A stretch of DNA of 64,000 bases from Siphonodentalium dalli (Eukaryota > Mollusca > Scaphopoda > Gadilida > Siphonodentaliidae), in assembly GCA_032622095.1 (NCBI GenBank), contig CP136065.1, positions 206,936,151-207,000,150 of the forward strand, in the 5' to 3' direction. The notes below the pieces were generated by a model that searched no databases, was not told the DNA's origin, and was given only the letters and a program-made list of their open reading frames with translations. The position numbers and the translations under genes are program-made. This document shows, one piece after another, positions 33,941-45,839 of the stretch (positions are counted from its first letter, which is position 1; the number at the start of each line of letters is the position of its first letter).

Positions 33941-35926
33941 AACAAGGACCATAGATTAAGTGTAGCTTTCATGAAGAATCTAAAGTCTTGTGTTGAGCTA
34001 AGAGAAAATACATTCAGTTCAGAAGGAAAGTGACCCAGAAATGTGACAAGCTGTATGGCTTGCGGCAATGAATAAAGTATTATGAAGGCCTCAATTCCAT
34101 ATACGTTTATGATATCATACCATATTTCATTCCTGAGAGCTGACAGAGAATTGCAATGTATGATTATATGCTCAATTAAACAAGAATAATTTGACGCACA
34201 AAGGCGACAGACACCAGCGTCCTCGTAAGCAGTGTGTGCAATTATCCTTGCTAACACGAGAAAGAAAAATTTCTCCTCTGGATAAAGTTGACATGTTCTC
34301 CATAGCTTGGATGGAGCTAGGGTTATACTGTATTGAACCATATTTGAATAAGGACAGTTCAGAGTTGAAGGCACGTGAGGCATTAGATGTCGAAAATATT
34401 CATATTTGTTCCAATCACCGTAAACAGAAAAACATTAAAACGCATACAGTTTCGTTCATATATACCATGACCATCGCGAAAACAGCATGTTATCACAAAG
34501 ACCTACTATATTTTACCTAAGCAAGAGCCTGATTGTGTTACAGAAGACAGCACAATGCTACTGGTTAATCACACACAAATGGCATAAACGCTCTTTATTA
34601 GTTCCATATCAGGAATTCACCAACAAATAACGCTCTTTATGTTTACCATCATAATATAAACAAACACCAGAAAAGTTACTTTTTATGCTTTTGTTTACAT
34701 AACAATGGTCAAACAGATGGCAATACCATACTGTTTATGCGATATTTCTTATTTGTATACGGACAAAGTCTGTCTACATTTTGATGTTCTTTCTGTTTGT
34801 GGCGGTTTTTGACGGGTGTAAATATTTTCACATGATACCCACCGCCAAGGCCAACCGTATCTTTAATAGTGGAGAGCCATTTAGTTTCATCATACACTCT
34901 TACAGATAAACGGACGATATTTCTCCAAGAGTGCTTTGATGGGAATATGCTCTCCTCGACAAAATTCTTAAGATGATCTATCATGTTGTATTTAATAAGA
35001 ATGTCAAATATCTCATAGATGAACGAATTTGGATTAGAATCTGCGTCCAGCATATAACTGTGTAATCTTAGAAGAAAGATTTGTTTGCCAGTTTTTATGT
35101 GACTCAATCTGCACAGTGTGGCAAAGAGATTAAGTTTTCGCCTATCAATGTAAGAATTCAGACAGCTGCTTCCAAGAAGACCCTGTGCGATAGCTGTTCT
35201 AGTTTGGGTAGGCAAGCCTAGCATATTTTTAAGGCAAAAGCGGTGAGCCTTTTCTAACTGAAGATTAATAGCTTTTGATGTGCCCTAAAGTAGTTCGCTA
35301 CCATACAGAGCTCTTGGGAGCACTACTGAATTATATATTTTATGACAACTCAGAGGCGTTATCCCACCAGCGTACATGCCGGCATTCGTTAAGGAGAAGT
35401 ATGTGCCTTTCAGTTTTTGACATATGTCCAGTGAGATTGAAGAATTTAAATCATATTTATCGAGGCGAATACCTATATGAGTTGTCGATGTGACCTCATC
35501 TATAGGGCAGTTTCCAAGATGCCATGCCCTAGGACTGTTCTCATAATCTCTTTTCGTCTCGTTGAATACGATAATACAAGACTTTGTAGAGTTGTAAATG
35601 TACCTCCATTTGTGGCTATAATTTAGACATATATTAACGAGGCTGGACAAGCGGTGCCGGAAAGGGAAAGTAATATCATGTCGTCCGCCTGTACCGGCGA
35701 GGTGCAGTTGATGTTCTCTAAGACCAAGCCTTTGTGGGATTTTTGGAGGTCCGATATTAATTCATCAATGAAAATCATGTAAAACATTGGTGAGAGAATA
35801 TCAACTTGTCTCGTTCCTTGGAGTATATCAAACCAATTGGAGTATGAGTCATTATGGCGTACACAACATTTTATGTCAGACAGGAGTGCATCTAACGTAC
35901 ACCAGATTTTATTACTGAAACCACGC
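33941..35926 (-). pseudogene. Non-LTR RT C-terminal half, copy 2
   Basis: Same LINE fragment as copy 1, including the same TAG after YGSELL (35287-35285) and the same frameshift after the ADD box. Because the inactivating changes are shared, it was duplicated with its flanks rather than inserted twice. It is interrupted at 34369-34862 by a TTAA-flanked insert. Confidence 0.85.
34369..34862. mobile_element. ~494-bp insert with TTAA-type target site
   Basis: Absent from copy 1, whose empty site reads TTCATAGTTAATAGTGG. Here the site reads AGTTGA, insert, TTAATAGTGG, so the target was TTAA with the left copy now TTGA (34365-34368; right 34863-34866). No convincing inverted termini seen. Contains the dispersed motif on the minus strand (CCTGATATGGAAC then TAATAAAGAGCG, 34588-34617). 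Confidence 0.7.
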
Positions 35927-38100
35927 TACAAATATATCGCAATGTTCAAAGAAAGTACCACGGATCAATATAGGCGTAGCATGCAGTGGGCATGTTCCGA
36001 CTGTAGTGTGTCTCACGTGACGAGCAACGTCGGTGGTATACGCGTGACCGTTAAAGTTCACCGCAAGACAAATATCTGCATGCCAAATTTAAGCGATTCG
36101 CAATCTTTTGAGTCTCAAGCTGAACCAACGATCTTCATTTTTCCTGTTATCAAAATTGGTCGACAAGAGCAAATGAGCAATTGAGGACAACAACATTAGG
36201 ATGTTGAAAAATGGAGGCGTCGGGAGATTAGTTGCCGCGTCGTCTAACCAAATTATATAGTTTATGCGAATGGAGGCTGCTAAAATGTGCTAATTCTCGA
36301 CTAAATTCCACAATGGACCACCATGAATGGATCGCGGATGGCGTCCGACCTGAACAATGAGTGTCGATGTTTACACCTTGCAGAGATGAGCACCCTGGAA
36401 GATATGCACCCTGGTGTGCACACTGCCATGAGCCAGGGACTTTCAAGCAATCCGACGTTCTCGAAACGTGTCGTTAACATTGCATGGCGTAGGGTTCCAC
36501 CAGGGAATCGAGCAAACGCTCAATAAAGATTGTGGTACCGGGGGATTCTTAACAGTCACATTGCGAAGTGACAAGCACATCGAGCGTCATTATCTTACAG
36601 CACACATAAGAGCTGACGTAATGTCGAACCTACTTACAATGTGTGATCTGAATGCTGGGTCAGCTTCACTCCGCAGGGAAAATACCCAATCTAGAACCAC
36701 TGCAGAAGAAAGGAAAATGGTCATAATGCATATGGTGAAAGTTGATTCAGGTTTGAAAAACCCATTTAAGGTTGATAACGACGCAAGCGAGGATTTGCCC
36801 ATGATACTCGTCAACATCGTCACAGACGTGCTACTTCCCAACGAGCCTCATTCCAAAGAACTCTTGACGTACTTTGAAACAGAAATGGGGAGGAAGGAAA
36901 GAAACCGTTCGTTGAAGATAGGCTACACAGCGATACATTGGACATTAGGGACCCGATTCGCAAATCTAAAACAAAAACATTTGCATCAAAGCTTAAACCA
37001 ATCAAGATGACATCCGCGACGGAACAGGAGACTAGCCTTAATACTGATCGTCACTTCTTGTTGTGAATCTTAGTCATTTCAAACGACAGACAGGCAAATG
37101 TTTCTGTTGTGAACTATCCTCTGTCCCATTGTCGCTATTCGACATCGATGGAACTATGCGTTCTGGAACAAAAAATGACATTCCCTCTCTTTTAGAAGAC
37201 AATGTTAGTGACAGTTCGCACCTGGAACCAAAGAAAATCGACATTTGGGTATATGAATTTATGGCAATCGTCCAAATAATATGTGGCAGTGCTAGGTTTA
37301 AACCTGAAACTGTTGGAGAGCTGTTTAACACTGTTGAACGTTAGTGCTCTCAAATCTAACTTCAACGTACAAGGTTGTTGTCCTAGTCGCAGACCGTTAT
37401 GTCAATGCTGATTCCATAAAGTATTCTGAGCTATCAAAGAGGTCAACACAGGGCAGCATCTCTGAGCGAGTGTTCAAGACAGGTAACACTCGTCTGCCCT
37501 CTAACTTGACAAAAATGCTTGCAATGTCGATGAAGATAAATTTAGTGGAGTACATCTACGTTCAACTCGAATCATACTTGGCTGCTAGATTACTTGATGG
37601 TCAAACAGTGTATTTGGTGGGTGGATTCACATGAGGAGGATTGCAGATTGCAGATGCCGTCGGACCAAAACAGCTGTCCAGATTTGAATTCTGACTCGAT
37701 TGTGTGTTCATGTCGCCTATCTATTCTATTGAAAGAGGTGGAATATAGTCGGCGGTTGTTTGGACCCCTGGTAGTGATGTTGATGTGCTATATATAGGTT
37801 TGTATCATTTACATTTGTTACACATGTACGTCTCGACGAGCTGGTATAATACTATTACAGAAGAAACGTTTTGTAGCTCTGTATGACATCGCCAGAGAAA
37901 TATGATCGTACATGTGTATGCGCTTCCAACTTTACACGCGTTGACTGGCTGCGATACCACCGTCTGCACGGAAATAAATGTGCCATGTCAACTGCCGAAA
38001 ATCACGAAGAGATAATAAAGCTCACATCATTTTGTTGGTGAAGATACGGTTATAGCGTTTCGGATGACGAGAGCACAGATGAGGAAGATGTGGTGGCATA
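35927..38100 (+). pseudogene. Decayed gene of the 'LTGCDTT' uncharacterised family (block A copy 3 plus body)
   Basis: Starts with block A copy 3, which runs to about 36638, then continues into unique sequence. In order on the plus strand: IEQTLNKDCGTGGFLTVTL, LPMILVNIVTDVLL, a frameshift near 36905 leading to FVEDRLHSD...IRDPIRK, then SLFDIDGTMRSGTKND, VVLVADRYVNADSIKYSEL, TVYLVGG, VVWTPGSDVDVLYIGLYH and finally ALPTLHALTGCDTTV at about 37945. This order matches a large family of uncharacterised metazoan proteins common in cnidarians and lophotrochozoans. I recognise the pattern but cannot name a function. At least three frameshifts and stops make it non-functional. Confidence 0.65.
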
Positions 38101-39055
38101 ATTTAATTATAATAGTACGTAGCCAATGGACAATCCGATGTTTCCTGATATACATTGTATACACACCACTTACTATTCAACAAACTATTTTTCTGGTTGA
38201 ATAATGTATTGTCTAACGAAAAAAGAACATATATGATTTATAGAACCGAAAAGACACGTCCAACTGATCACAAATATGCGAAGTGTGTTTCCGAATTCTG
38301 GTTCGTATTAGCGCATATATTACGAAATGTGGGCCCGAGAAAATTGAATTCAATCAACAAAGCATTTTGAGAATATGATGCCACTTTCGCTTTTTCGTAG
38401 TATTTATAGTGGAAAGTTGTAAATTGGTCGGTTCCGCTGAGAAAATATCTAGCATAAATATTATGCGCACCGATAATTAGTGTAACCCTTTCACATAGCA
38501 ATATCTCAATTGGTAAATTTCAGTTATCTGCGAGTGTTTAGGGGGATCGTTAGGTTTTCGGGTACTGAGTAATTACCTGCAGGATAATTACGGCTATATC
38601 ATATATCCTCTGAAAGCGAGATATCTCAGGAAGCTTTTGGTGTTTGAATCATCCCAATATCTTATTATGTGTCGGATAAATTATCATTAGTTTGCACCAA
38701 ATTTGTTTTTAGTGATTTTCTCGATTTTTTTTCTCAAATTTACACGAAAAGTTGCCTTTTTGTGATATATTTCATAACTTATTTCGCCATACACATGAAT
38801 ATGTTGATATTACCGTTTAAAAATGTCACATTTGTCGGTGGCTAGTGGAAACTGGTGTTCTCTTAGGATATTAGTCAATTTTGCCATATTTTCTGGCTCA
38901 GACACTCACAAAAGTCAATATTTTTCATAGCAGCCAATCCAGAATCAAAAATCGTACAACCGTGGCATATGTACCAAAAGGTAGTTTAACGTCATGGGAC
39001 CTGATTTTCTGGAGGGCTCGGAAGTGCGGAGTATCTAAAAAAAACTAGAGGCTTT
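38101..39055. other. No gene recognised
   Basis: AT-rich; frames at 38155-38501 have no domain. Confidence 0.4.
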
Positions 39056-39057
39056 CT

Positions 39058-39300
39058 GAGAATCTCGTACTGGCCTAAATATGGATTTCGTCCAAATCAC
39101 TCAACTTTTCATCCCATTATTCATTTATTAGACCACGTGGCTGGCGAAGAATATGATAAATCGACACGAGACTCAAACCTAGCTTTATTCATAGACTTGT
39201 CTACAACATTTGATACGATCAGTCATGACATTCTACTTTCCAAACTTGACCACTGTGGTATCAGAGGTGTGGCTCATGGTTTCAAAGCTATTTAGGCGAC
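39058..39300 (+). pseudogene. LINE RT fragment
   Basis: Plus-strand reading gives YGFRPNHSTFHPIIHLLDHV, LALFIDLSTTFDTISHDILL and SKLDHCGIRG, which are RT palm motifs 1-2 of a CR1/Jockey-like element (normally F-x-D-x-S-K-A-F-D-T-I). Only ~80 codons survive; it ends in a stop after FKAI. Confidence 0.8.
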
Positions 39301-40125
39301 ATACGTCAATACGTCGACTACTGTGGGAACGCCTCTAAACTCAGCAGCGTGAATTCCGTTACTTATTAAGGCGAGATGACATTTTGGGTGAAAACAAATC
39401 CAGTTCAAAATTGCCTCGAAAATAGGCAAAGTCCTAAAATAAACGGAAATTGTCCGAAACAAGTTCGGGGTCATAATGGCCACATCGCTCTGCTCGGTCG
39501 GGAAAATTTGGGAAAATATCCCATATTCATAATTGGACACCTGGGCTAAACATTTTGAGCCGAATTGTTTTTGGGTCGAGTCCGAAAAAATGGGTCTAAT
39601 AGAAATAAAACACATATTGCATGACTAGCCGGATATAGTTACAACTATCTTTTAAGTTGATTATAAACGTTACTTATTGCTAATTAGTAGTGCCTCTTCA
39701 AGTCTTTTGATATCAACAGCACCTGTTCCGTGACACACCCCCGTGCCATCTTACTTTGGTGCAATAATTTTCCCACATAGCGTCTGGGCTAATAATAAAC
39801 GCTCGTTATTTATCATCTAATTTATTAGTCCCCCTTTATTTCATCTGATGTCAAAGGCGCCTTTCACATAAAAATCCCCTGGTCATGTGACAAATATGTA
39901 CCAATATGTCATGACACTCTACGGGTCAATTTATCCCCGTATTTCAATTTTCCAGATTGCAACCATTTTGAGTATATAGTTAATTATTGTGTTAAATTAA
40001 TAAGTAGTGTCCTTTTAAGACATCTGAGGTCAACGGGACTTACCTAATAAGATTCACAGGGTCAAATTACTCATATGTACAACTTTTCAGCTCCGATCGT
40101 CCAATCGATTGGTCGCATCTAGCTA
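39301..40125. other. Nothing firmly recognised
   Basis: A 107-residue minus frame at 39292-39615 has no known motif. The rest is AT-rich. Confidence 0.35.
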
Positions 40126-40988
40126 ACATATATATCCACCAAGCTTTCACATAATGATCTCCATGATATGATGAATCCAATGGAGTGGATTAAATATGTC
40201 AAATTTGTGCCGTTTGGATGAGAGATGGGGTGGGGGCACTAAATTTAATAAGAATTTGTTTAATCGCCAATTACTGCCAAACTTATACACAATCATCTCC
40301 ATTATATCAGAAGTCGAATGTGTGGCTTAATGCTGTCAACTGTGGCGCCGTTCGAGTAAGGGTTGCACGGAAGGGGAGAGGGGCACCACAACTGATAAAC
40401 TATTTTTAGCACCGATTTCCACCAAATTGATAAACATTCTTCCCCACGATACATGGAATCTAGTCGTGTGATCTAATGATACCAAATTGGTGCCGCTTGG
40501 GTGAGAGGTTGGGGGGGGGGGGCACTAAATTTGATCAGATTTTGTTTAGTCGCCTATTACCACCAAACTTATAAATAATAATCTCCGTGATATCAGGAGT
40601 CTGACTGTGTCGTTTAACGATGTCAAATGTTCGAGCCAGGGTGCATTGTTACATATTCATCTTCGTGATACGAGGCATTTATTATGTGGTTTAAATACGC
40701 CAAATTGATGCCACTTGGGTGAGAAATGGGGACACTAAGTCTGATAAGAATTAGTTAATCGCCGATTTCCATAAATTTTATATATAGTCATCATAATGAG
40801 TCCAATAGGGTGGTTTAATTCAGGGATAGGGAGGAGCGGGTCACAAAAACTGATAAAAGATATGTTTAGCGCCAATTTCCACCAAATCCATACATGTTCT
40901 TTTCCAATAAGTGAGATCACTGGGTCGCGGCCGTATTGTATTCATCCAGCTCCGTTCCGTGGTTTCAGAGATTCTTTCAGCACCGATT

Positions 40989-41116
40989 CCGTGGTGTTTG
41001 TGCTACAGGTCGAAGTTCTGGAGTAGCATTTCCACATAAAGAGCTTATATATTATTCATGACTTCCATATATGGAAGGCTACTCCAGAACTTTGACCTGT
41101 AGCACTAAAACCATGG
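40989..41116. repeat. Inverted repeat, ~45-bp arms
   Basis: CCGTGGTGTTTGTGCTACAG and onward through GTCGAAGTTCTGGAGTAGC pairs with GCTACTCCAGAACTTTGACC to CCATGG around a ~35-bp AT-rich loop. Lies between the array and the body of the Helitron-like element. Confidence 0.8.
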
Positions 41117-42003
41117 AACAGGGCGTATACGAGAAATCAAGTCGTGTGCGTTAAAGACGCCACATTTGGTGCATACGTTTGCTAATGTCTGTCTGTTCTA
41201 TAGAACTTCACAGGGGACTATGTCAAATGGTTACCGAATTAAGTCACTTGAACAATTATATCTTCTCAATTATCATATTTGTATAGGGACGGGAATCGGG
41301 GCATTCATATAGTGAGCCAACAAAATCAGATACAGAAAGCATTAAAAGTGTATTTGTTATTCTATTTAAGAGATACATATATTCTTGCAAAACGAGGTAC
41401 CTTGAACCGTTAGATGGAATGTTACAATGGCTCATGTATTATAACAAAATTGAGTCTTTCCTCTTCAAGATATTGTCCAAAAAAGATACAATTTGTCAAG
41501 AGAGATGGAATTGTATAGGCCTGTTCAAAAATAGTGGTCACAGTGTGCAGTCACGATTTTCGCGATTATCCAATACTGACATCTAACAAGGGTACATCTG
41601 CCCGATACAGAGGATTTTCTTTCAATTTTTATAATAAAATATCCCTCTGTGTCGGGGACATGTAGCTGATATATGGCAACATTTATTTTAAGCTGATAAT
41701 AATTAGTCAGTATAGCGCCATGAGGCCTAGGCGCACCTGTACAATTAAAACAAATATCTATATCTTCATGGATATATGATAACTAGGTGGCCTCAAAATA
41801 TTAGCCTAACCCACGAGATTGATTTATACATCTCTATGTAAAACCTAATTGTCGTATTTCGAACTAATGTTCATGTTTTGATCCCATCAACAAATATTTA
41901 AAAGCAATCCAAAACAAAAAAATCATTCCAACCACGTTGATTGTACGATTTATGAAATGATAACGTTTGACTGAAGTACGCTCACATGTAGATAAATAAA
42001 TTC

Positions 42004-42207
42004 TTTATTGGTGGGACGAATTAATTGCGATAAACAAAATGACAATCACTCCGACAAGGTGAGCCACTACTTATAATCCACTTATAAGAATGCCGTTTTG
42101 TGATCTTTATTGGTGGGGCGAATTAATTTCGATAAAGAAAATGACAATCACTCCGACAAGATGAGCCACTACTTATAATGCACGTATAAGAATGCCGTTT
42201 TGTGATT
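42004..42207 (+). repeat. 102-bp tandem duplication
   Basis: Two adjacent copies start TTTATTGGTGGGACGAATTA and end ATGCCGTTTTGTGATT, differing at about six positions. The inverted element at 53.1 kb has only one copy. Confidence 0.9.
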
Positions 42208-42345
42208 AAATTTGGATATACAATTTTGGGAATACTTGTAACACTTTGAACAAGAGTATTCTCTATTCCCACTGAATATACAAAGCAGAAGGTTTCAGAT
42301 CATTTAACCTGTGCAACGCCGGGTAGTAAAACTGCACGAACGTGG

Positions 42346-42735
42346 ACGTGACAATGACACTGGTTGTGTGAAATGTGACTGGTGACGCGACCACACTCCC
42401 TATTCACAAGGTGGGTTTAAAGTTGGTCTTAACATTCTAGATAATAAATGTTTGACTTATTATCAAAACTAATTTTGGGGCTATTTTGGGAATCAAAATA
42501 TGTAATTACTTGGCCCGAAACAACCATTGGATACGCCCCTGTATTATATCTACCTTAATTATGATCTTTGACACTAATACCCAAGATTCATGAATATATC
42601 CCACAATACCTTTATTCATATAAACGTGTTCGCGCCCAAATCCATATCATATTGACTCGACACTGAATTGTCAACATTGACAAACATTTTGTGAATTATT
42701 TTCACTTCGATTCAAAATTGGAACACTCGATCTGT
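42346..42735. other. Gap before the DIRS relic
   Basis: No recognisable gene. May include the 5' terminal repeat of the DIRS-like element, which I could not define. Confidence 0.3.
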
Positions 42736-42758
42736 TTCGTATTTGAACTGTATACGCA

Positions 42759-43890
42759 GTGTGTCGAAAGAGGCGACAAAAGAGAGTTGACAAAGTCTAT
42801 TACAGTAAATTACAACTTAAAGGTGAAGTTGTCAAAAATAATTCGGGAAAAAACGCTCCCATAAAAGAACAAAGTCAGCCCAATAGCGAAGCTGAGAACA
42901 ACAACCAACGTGATGACGACTACACACGGAAGCCATTGCCCAGCGATGAATCGGGTGACAGTGGTGGTGAAATTAAAGCTGACGAGGAAGAATTGGCAAC
43001 GATACAAGAGATCGAGCAGAATAAACAAAAAATCCTCCAAGAAAAAAGAGATGCGAGGAAGGTATAGTTACAGAAAGAGTGAGATCGAGAAAGGAGCTGA
43101 CAGAAACTGAGAAACAAACATTAAAAGTTAAACAAAGTAATCCTTTAATTTAGATGAAGTGAGAAAAGATAAAACACTGAGAAAGGAAGTGGTCCCGAAA
43201 TTGAAGATGCTCAATTCAGGACTCGAGTCACGAGATCAGTCATCAGACAGTAGTTATGATTGGGACACATATTGTGCAAGTACCGGTAGTGGCAGTACAT
43301 GCAGTTCGAGGAAAAACTTTCGAAGTAGAGATCGAACAAAGTCAAAACTATAAAAAATTGTATCTGGGCTGGAAGCAAAGCCTTCCACAACTAAGTTGTA
43401 TCAACAATTATGTCCACAATCTTTGTTACAATTAGAATATATAAACAAGGAAATACATTTTAAAGATTTGTCATTCAATCACTTGGTTGTTGGAGAACTG
43501 GAAATAATTTCAAGACTTGAGAATGGTAGGGAAAGAGAAGGGCGTCTGGCGGTCCTAGCAAATTGGCATATTATCATGAAATGTATGAGTGGAAATCACT
43601 TCTTGATTTCTATGCAGCATTCATTCGCAAGATTGAGTATTGTCACGCCAAGTGGGGTGATGACACTAATATGTTGGAAACCTCATTGCTGGTAGGGCAT
43701 ACTAAATTAAAACCAATGAATGAACAGAATTTTAATGTTAGAGGAAGTTACACTTCAGGTTCTTATGGAAATCAAAACAATAATAAAATGAATCAGAATG
43801 CAAATGCAAATAAGGATTGTTGGTTTTGTCCTGAATATCAAAGGTTGAAATTTACCCAAAAATATTTCCTCATTTCAAAGTGGTAAAATA
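42759..43890 (+). pseudogene. DIRS/Ngaro gag-like ORF
   Basis: A charged, low-complexity N-terminal part (42759-43353, Glu/Lys/Ser-rich) is followed after stops by a conserved gag block: VVGELEIISRLENGREREGR, AYYHEMYEWKSLLDFYAAFI, then RKIEYCHAKWGDDTNMLETS. The last, with Trp-Gly-Asp, resembles the gag C-terminal region of DIRS-like elements. An Asn/Gly-rich stretch and CWFC follow. At least two frameshifts. Confidence 0.7.
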
Positions 43891-44044
43891 TACAGGTACT
43901 GCACATTTGTGCTACATGTCCAGAACGATATAGCATGTTTATCTCATCCGGAATCCAGCTCAGTTTGTACTCATCAAGGGAATTCAGGGTTATGATTTGT
44001 AAAATCTTCCCACACTTTTTGAATCGACAACTCCTACTAAAGTT

Positions 44045-45200
44045 TTGGAGGCTGGCGAGCTGGTAATGGATGAGGTAGAATGTGATGCTTCTTCCCCCAT
44101 GCCAATACATCAAAGAGAAGAAATGTCTGTACACATTCCAAACTTGCATGCTGAATTATATAGTGGTGTTATAGGCACTGGTGGCATTACCAATGAAATG
44201 AATGTAGCCTTTGGTCAAGAGGTAATCAATGAAAACTTGAAAGTTAGACAGTCTGGATTGCATAATTTTGAAGGATGTAAAATCCCAGTTTATTCAAAAT
44301 TAAACATAGCATTTTTCAAAGAAATGTTGGCTGATTCTAATAAATGCCTTGTAGAATTTTTAGAGTATGGTTTTCAAATTGGTACCAGAATTGAATTTCA
44401 AGAAATCAGACTAACCAATGTTAATTGTAGAAATAATAAAGGTGCTACTTCTTTCATATTGAAATGCAGAAATACTTTGAGAAATTACTTTCGTACTAAG
44501 CTATCATAGGTCCATTTAGTCATGTACCATTTGATAAGTTTGTGTCACCATTAAATCTGTACCAAAAAGGGATAGCTCGGATAGGCGAGTAAGTTTGGAT
44601 TTGAGCTTCCCTGAAGGTGATAGTGTCAATGATTTAATCCCAAAAAATATGTATTTGGGAGAAAACTACAAAATAGTGTATCCTACAGTTGATAGTTAGG
44701 TAAATTTGATAAAATAATACGGAAAAAATTCATTTCTGTTTACCATTGTTATAGAAAAATTCCAGTCGACGTAGGATACATAAATTTCTCAGGAAATAAA
44801 TGGAATGGTAACATATTTTTGATAGAGAATTACCAATGGGACTGAGGAGTGGAGCATTACCATGTCAATCACTGATCAATTCCATAACTTACAGGATGCA
44901 ACAAGCTGATTATAATTTAGTCAACTACTAAACGATCTAGCGGGGTGTCAGTCTGGGAAGGAAGAATCTGAAGCTGCATTTAGTTATCTTAAACAGTTGT
45001 TAGACAACTGTGGCTTAGAAGAAGCAGTAAATAAGAGCTGTTCTCCGTCTAAAACATGTTTGATACCCAGAATTTAACACTGAGCATAGACACTGAACGA
45101 GTTAATGAAATTCTAGAATTAATTAATGCGTGGTTAAAAAGAAACGTGCATCAAGAAATGAATTTGAATCTTTGCTCGGTAAATTGAATTTTGTGTCATC
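44045..45200 (+). pseudogene. DIRS/Ngaro reverse transcriptase
   Basis: LHNFEGCKIPVYSKLNIAFF and CLVEFLEYGFQIG open the RT as in other DIRS-order elements. After a stop at 44507 come PFSHVPFDKFVSPLNLYQK, then SSDRRVSLDLSFPEGDSVND and YLGENYKIVYPTVD. The catalytic part further on is badly decayed. Confidence 0.75.
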
Positions 45201-45820
45201 TTGTGTGAGGCCTGGGCGCTTGTTTGTGTCACGACTACTTACATGGCAAGAGGGCTAAACGTTTCAATTCCGAAGTATGCCCGAAAAGATCTGAAATGGT
45301 GGAGAAAGTTTCTAATTAATTATAATGGAGTGTTTATAATGATATTGGAGGAATGGTGTGAGCCAGATGTAGGATTTGCTTGTGATGCAACTCTGCAGTG
45401 GAGGAATAAGTTATGAGTGCTTTCACAGAAACTTGCCGTCATTCATTTTGAGAAAGAATTTACATATAAATTGTTTAGAGCTTCTGACAATTGTTGTAAG
45501 TTTGAAATTATGGGGTAGTTATTATACAGGCAAACACATCTTTGTTTTCTGTGATAACTCGTCATCTGTTTCAGTATTAAATTCAGGTGCCACTCATGAT
45601 TCATTTATGCAGTCATGTCTGGTGGCAATTGAGTGTACAGCGGCCACTCATCAATTTTGAATTAAGGGCACACATATCAGGAGAATTGAATGGAATTCCA
45701 GATTTGTTATCGAGATTGAATGAAACCAATGCCAATACATTTAGAGAATTGACGATCGACCGTCCTGTTGAATTCCTGAATTTTCCTAATGATATCTTCA
45801 AATTTACTCATGATTGGTGA
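45201..45820 (+). pseudogene. DIRS/Ngaro RNase H
   Basis: INCLELLTIVVSLKLWG, then FVFCDNSSSVSVLNSG and DSFMQSCLVAIECTAATHQF, ending HISGELNGIPDLLSRL: the RNase H block of DIRS/Ngaro polyproteins with the Glu and Asp catalytic positions (E in LELLT, D in FCDN) still visible. One frameshift and a stop. Confidence 0.8.
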
Positions 45821-45839
45821 ATATCTTTAATTTTGCAGA

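Larger units (their letters stand above)
40126..42345 (+). mobile_element. Helitron-like element, plus orientation, decayed 3' end
   Basis: Begins within a degenerate array (40126-41000) of ~130-160-bp units carrying TTTAGCGCCGATTTCCACCAAATT and TGGTGCCGTTTGGGTGAGAG type blocks. It then has TGTCTGTCTGTTCTATAGAA, a ~1-kb body, and an end CCTGTGCAACGCCGGGTAGT at about 42315. The same body is present inverted at 52965-53930, where the 3' terminus is complete. Here the CTAG end has decayed and no 5' terminus is visible. Confidence 0.7.
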
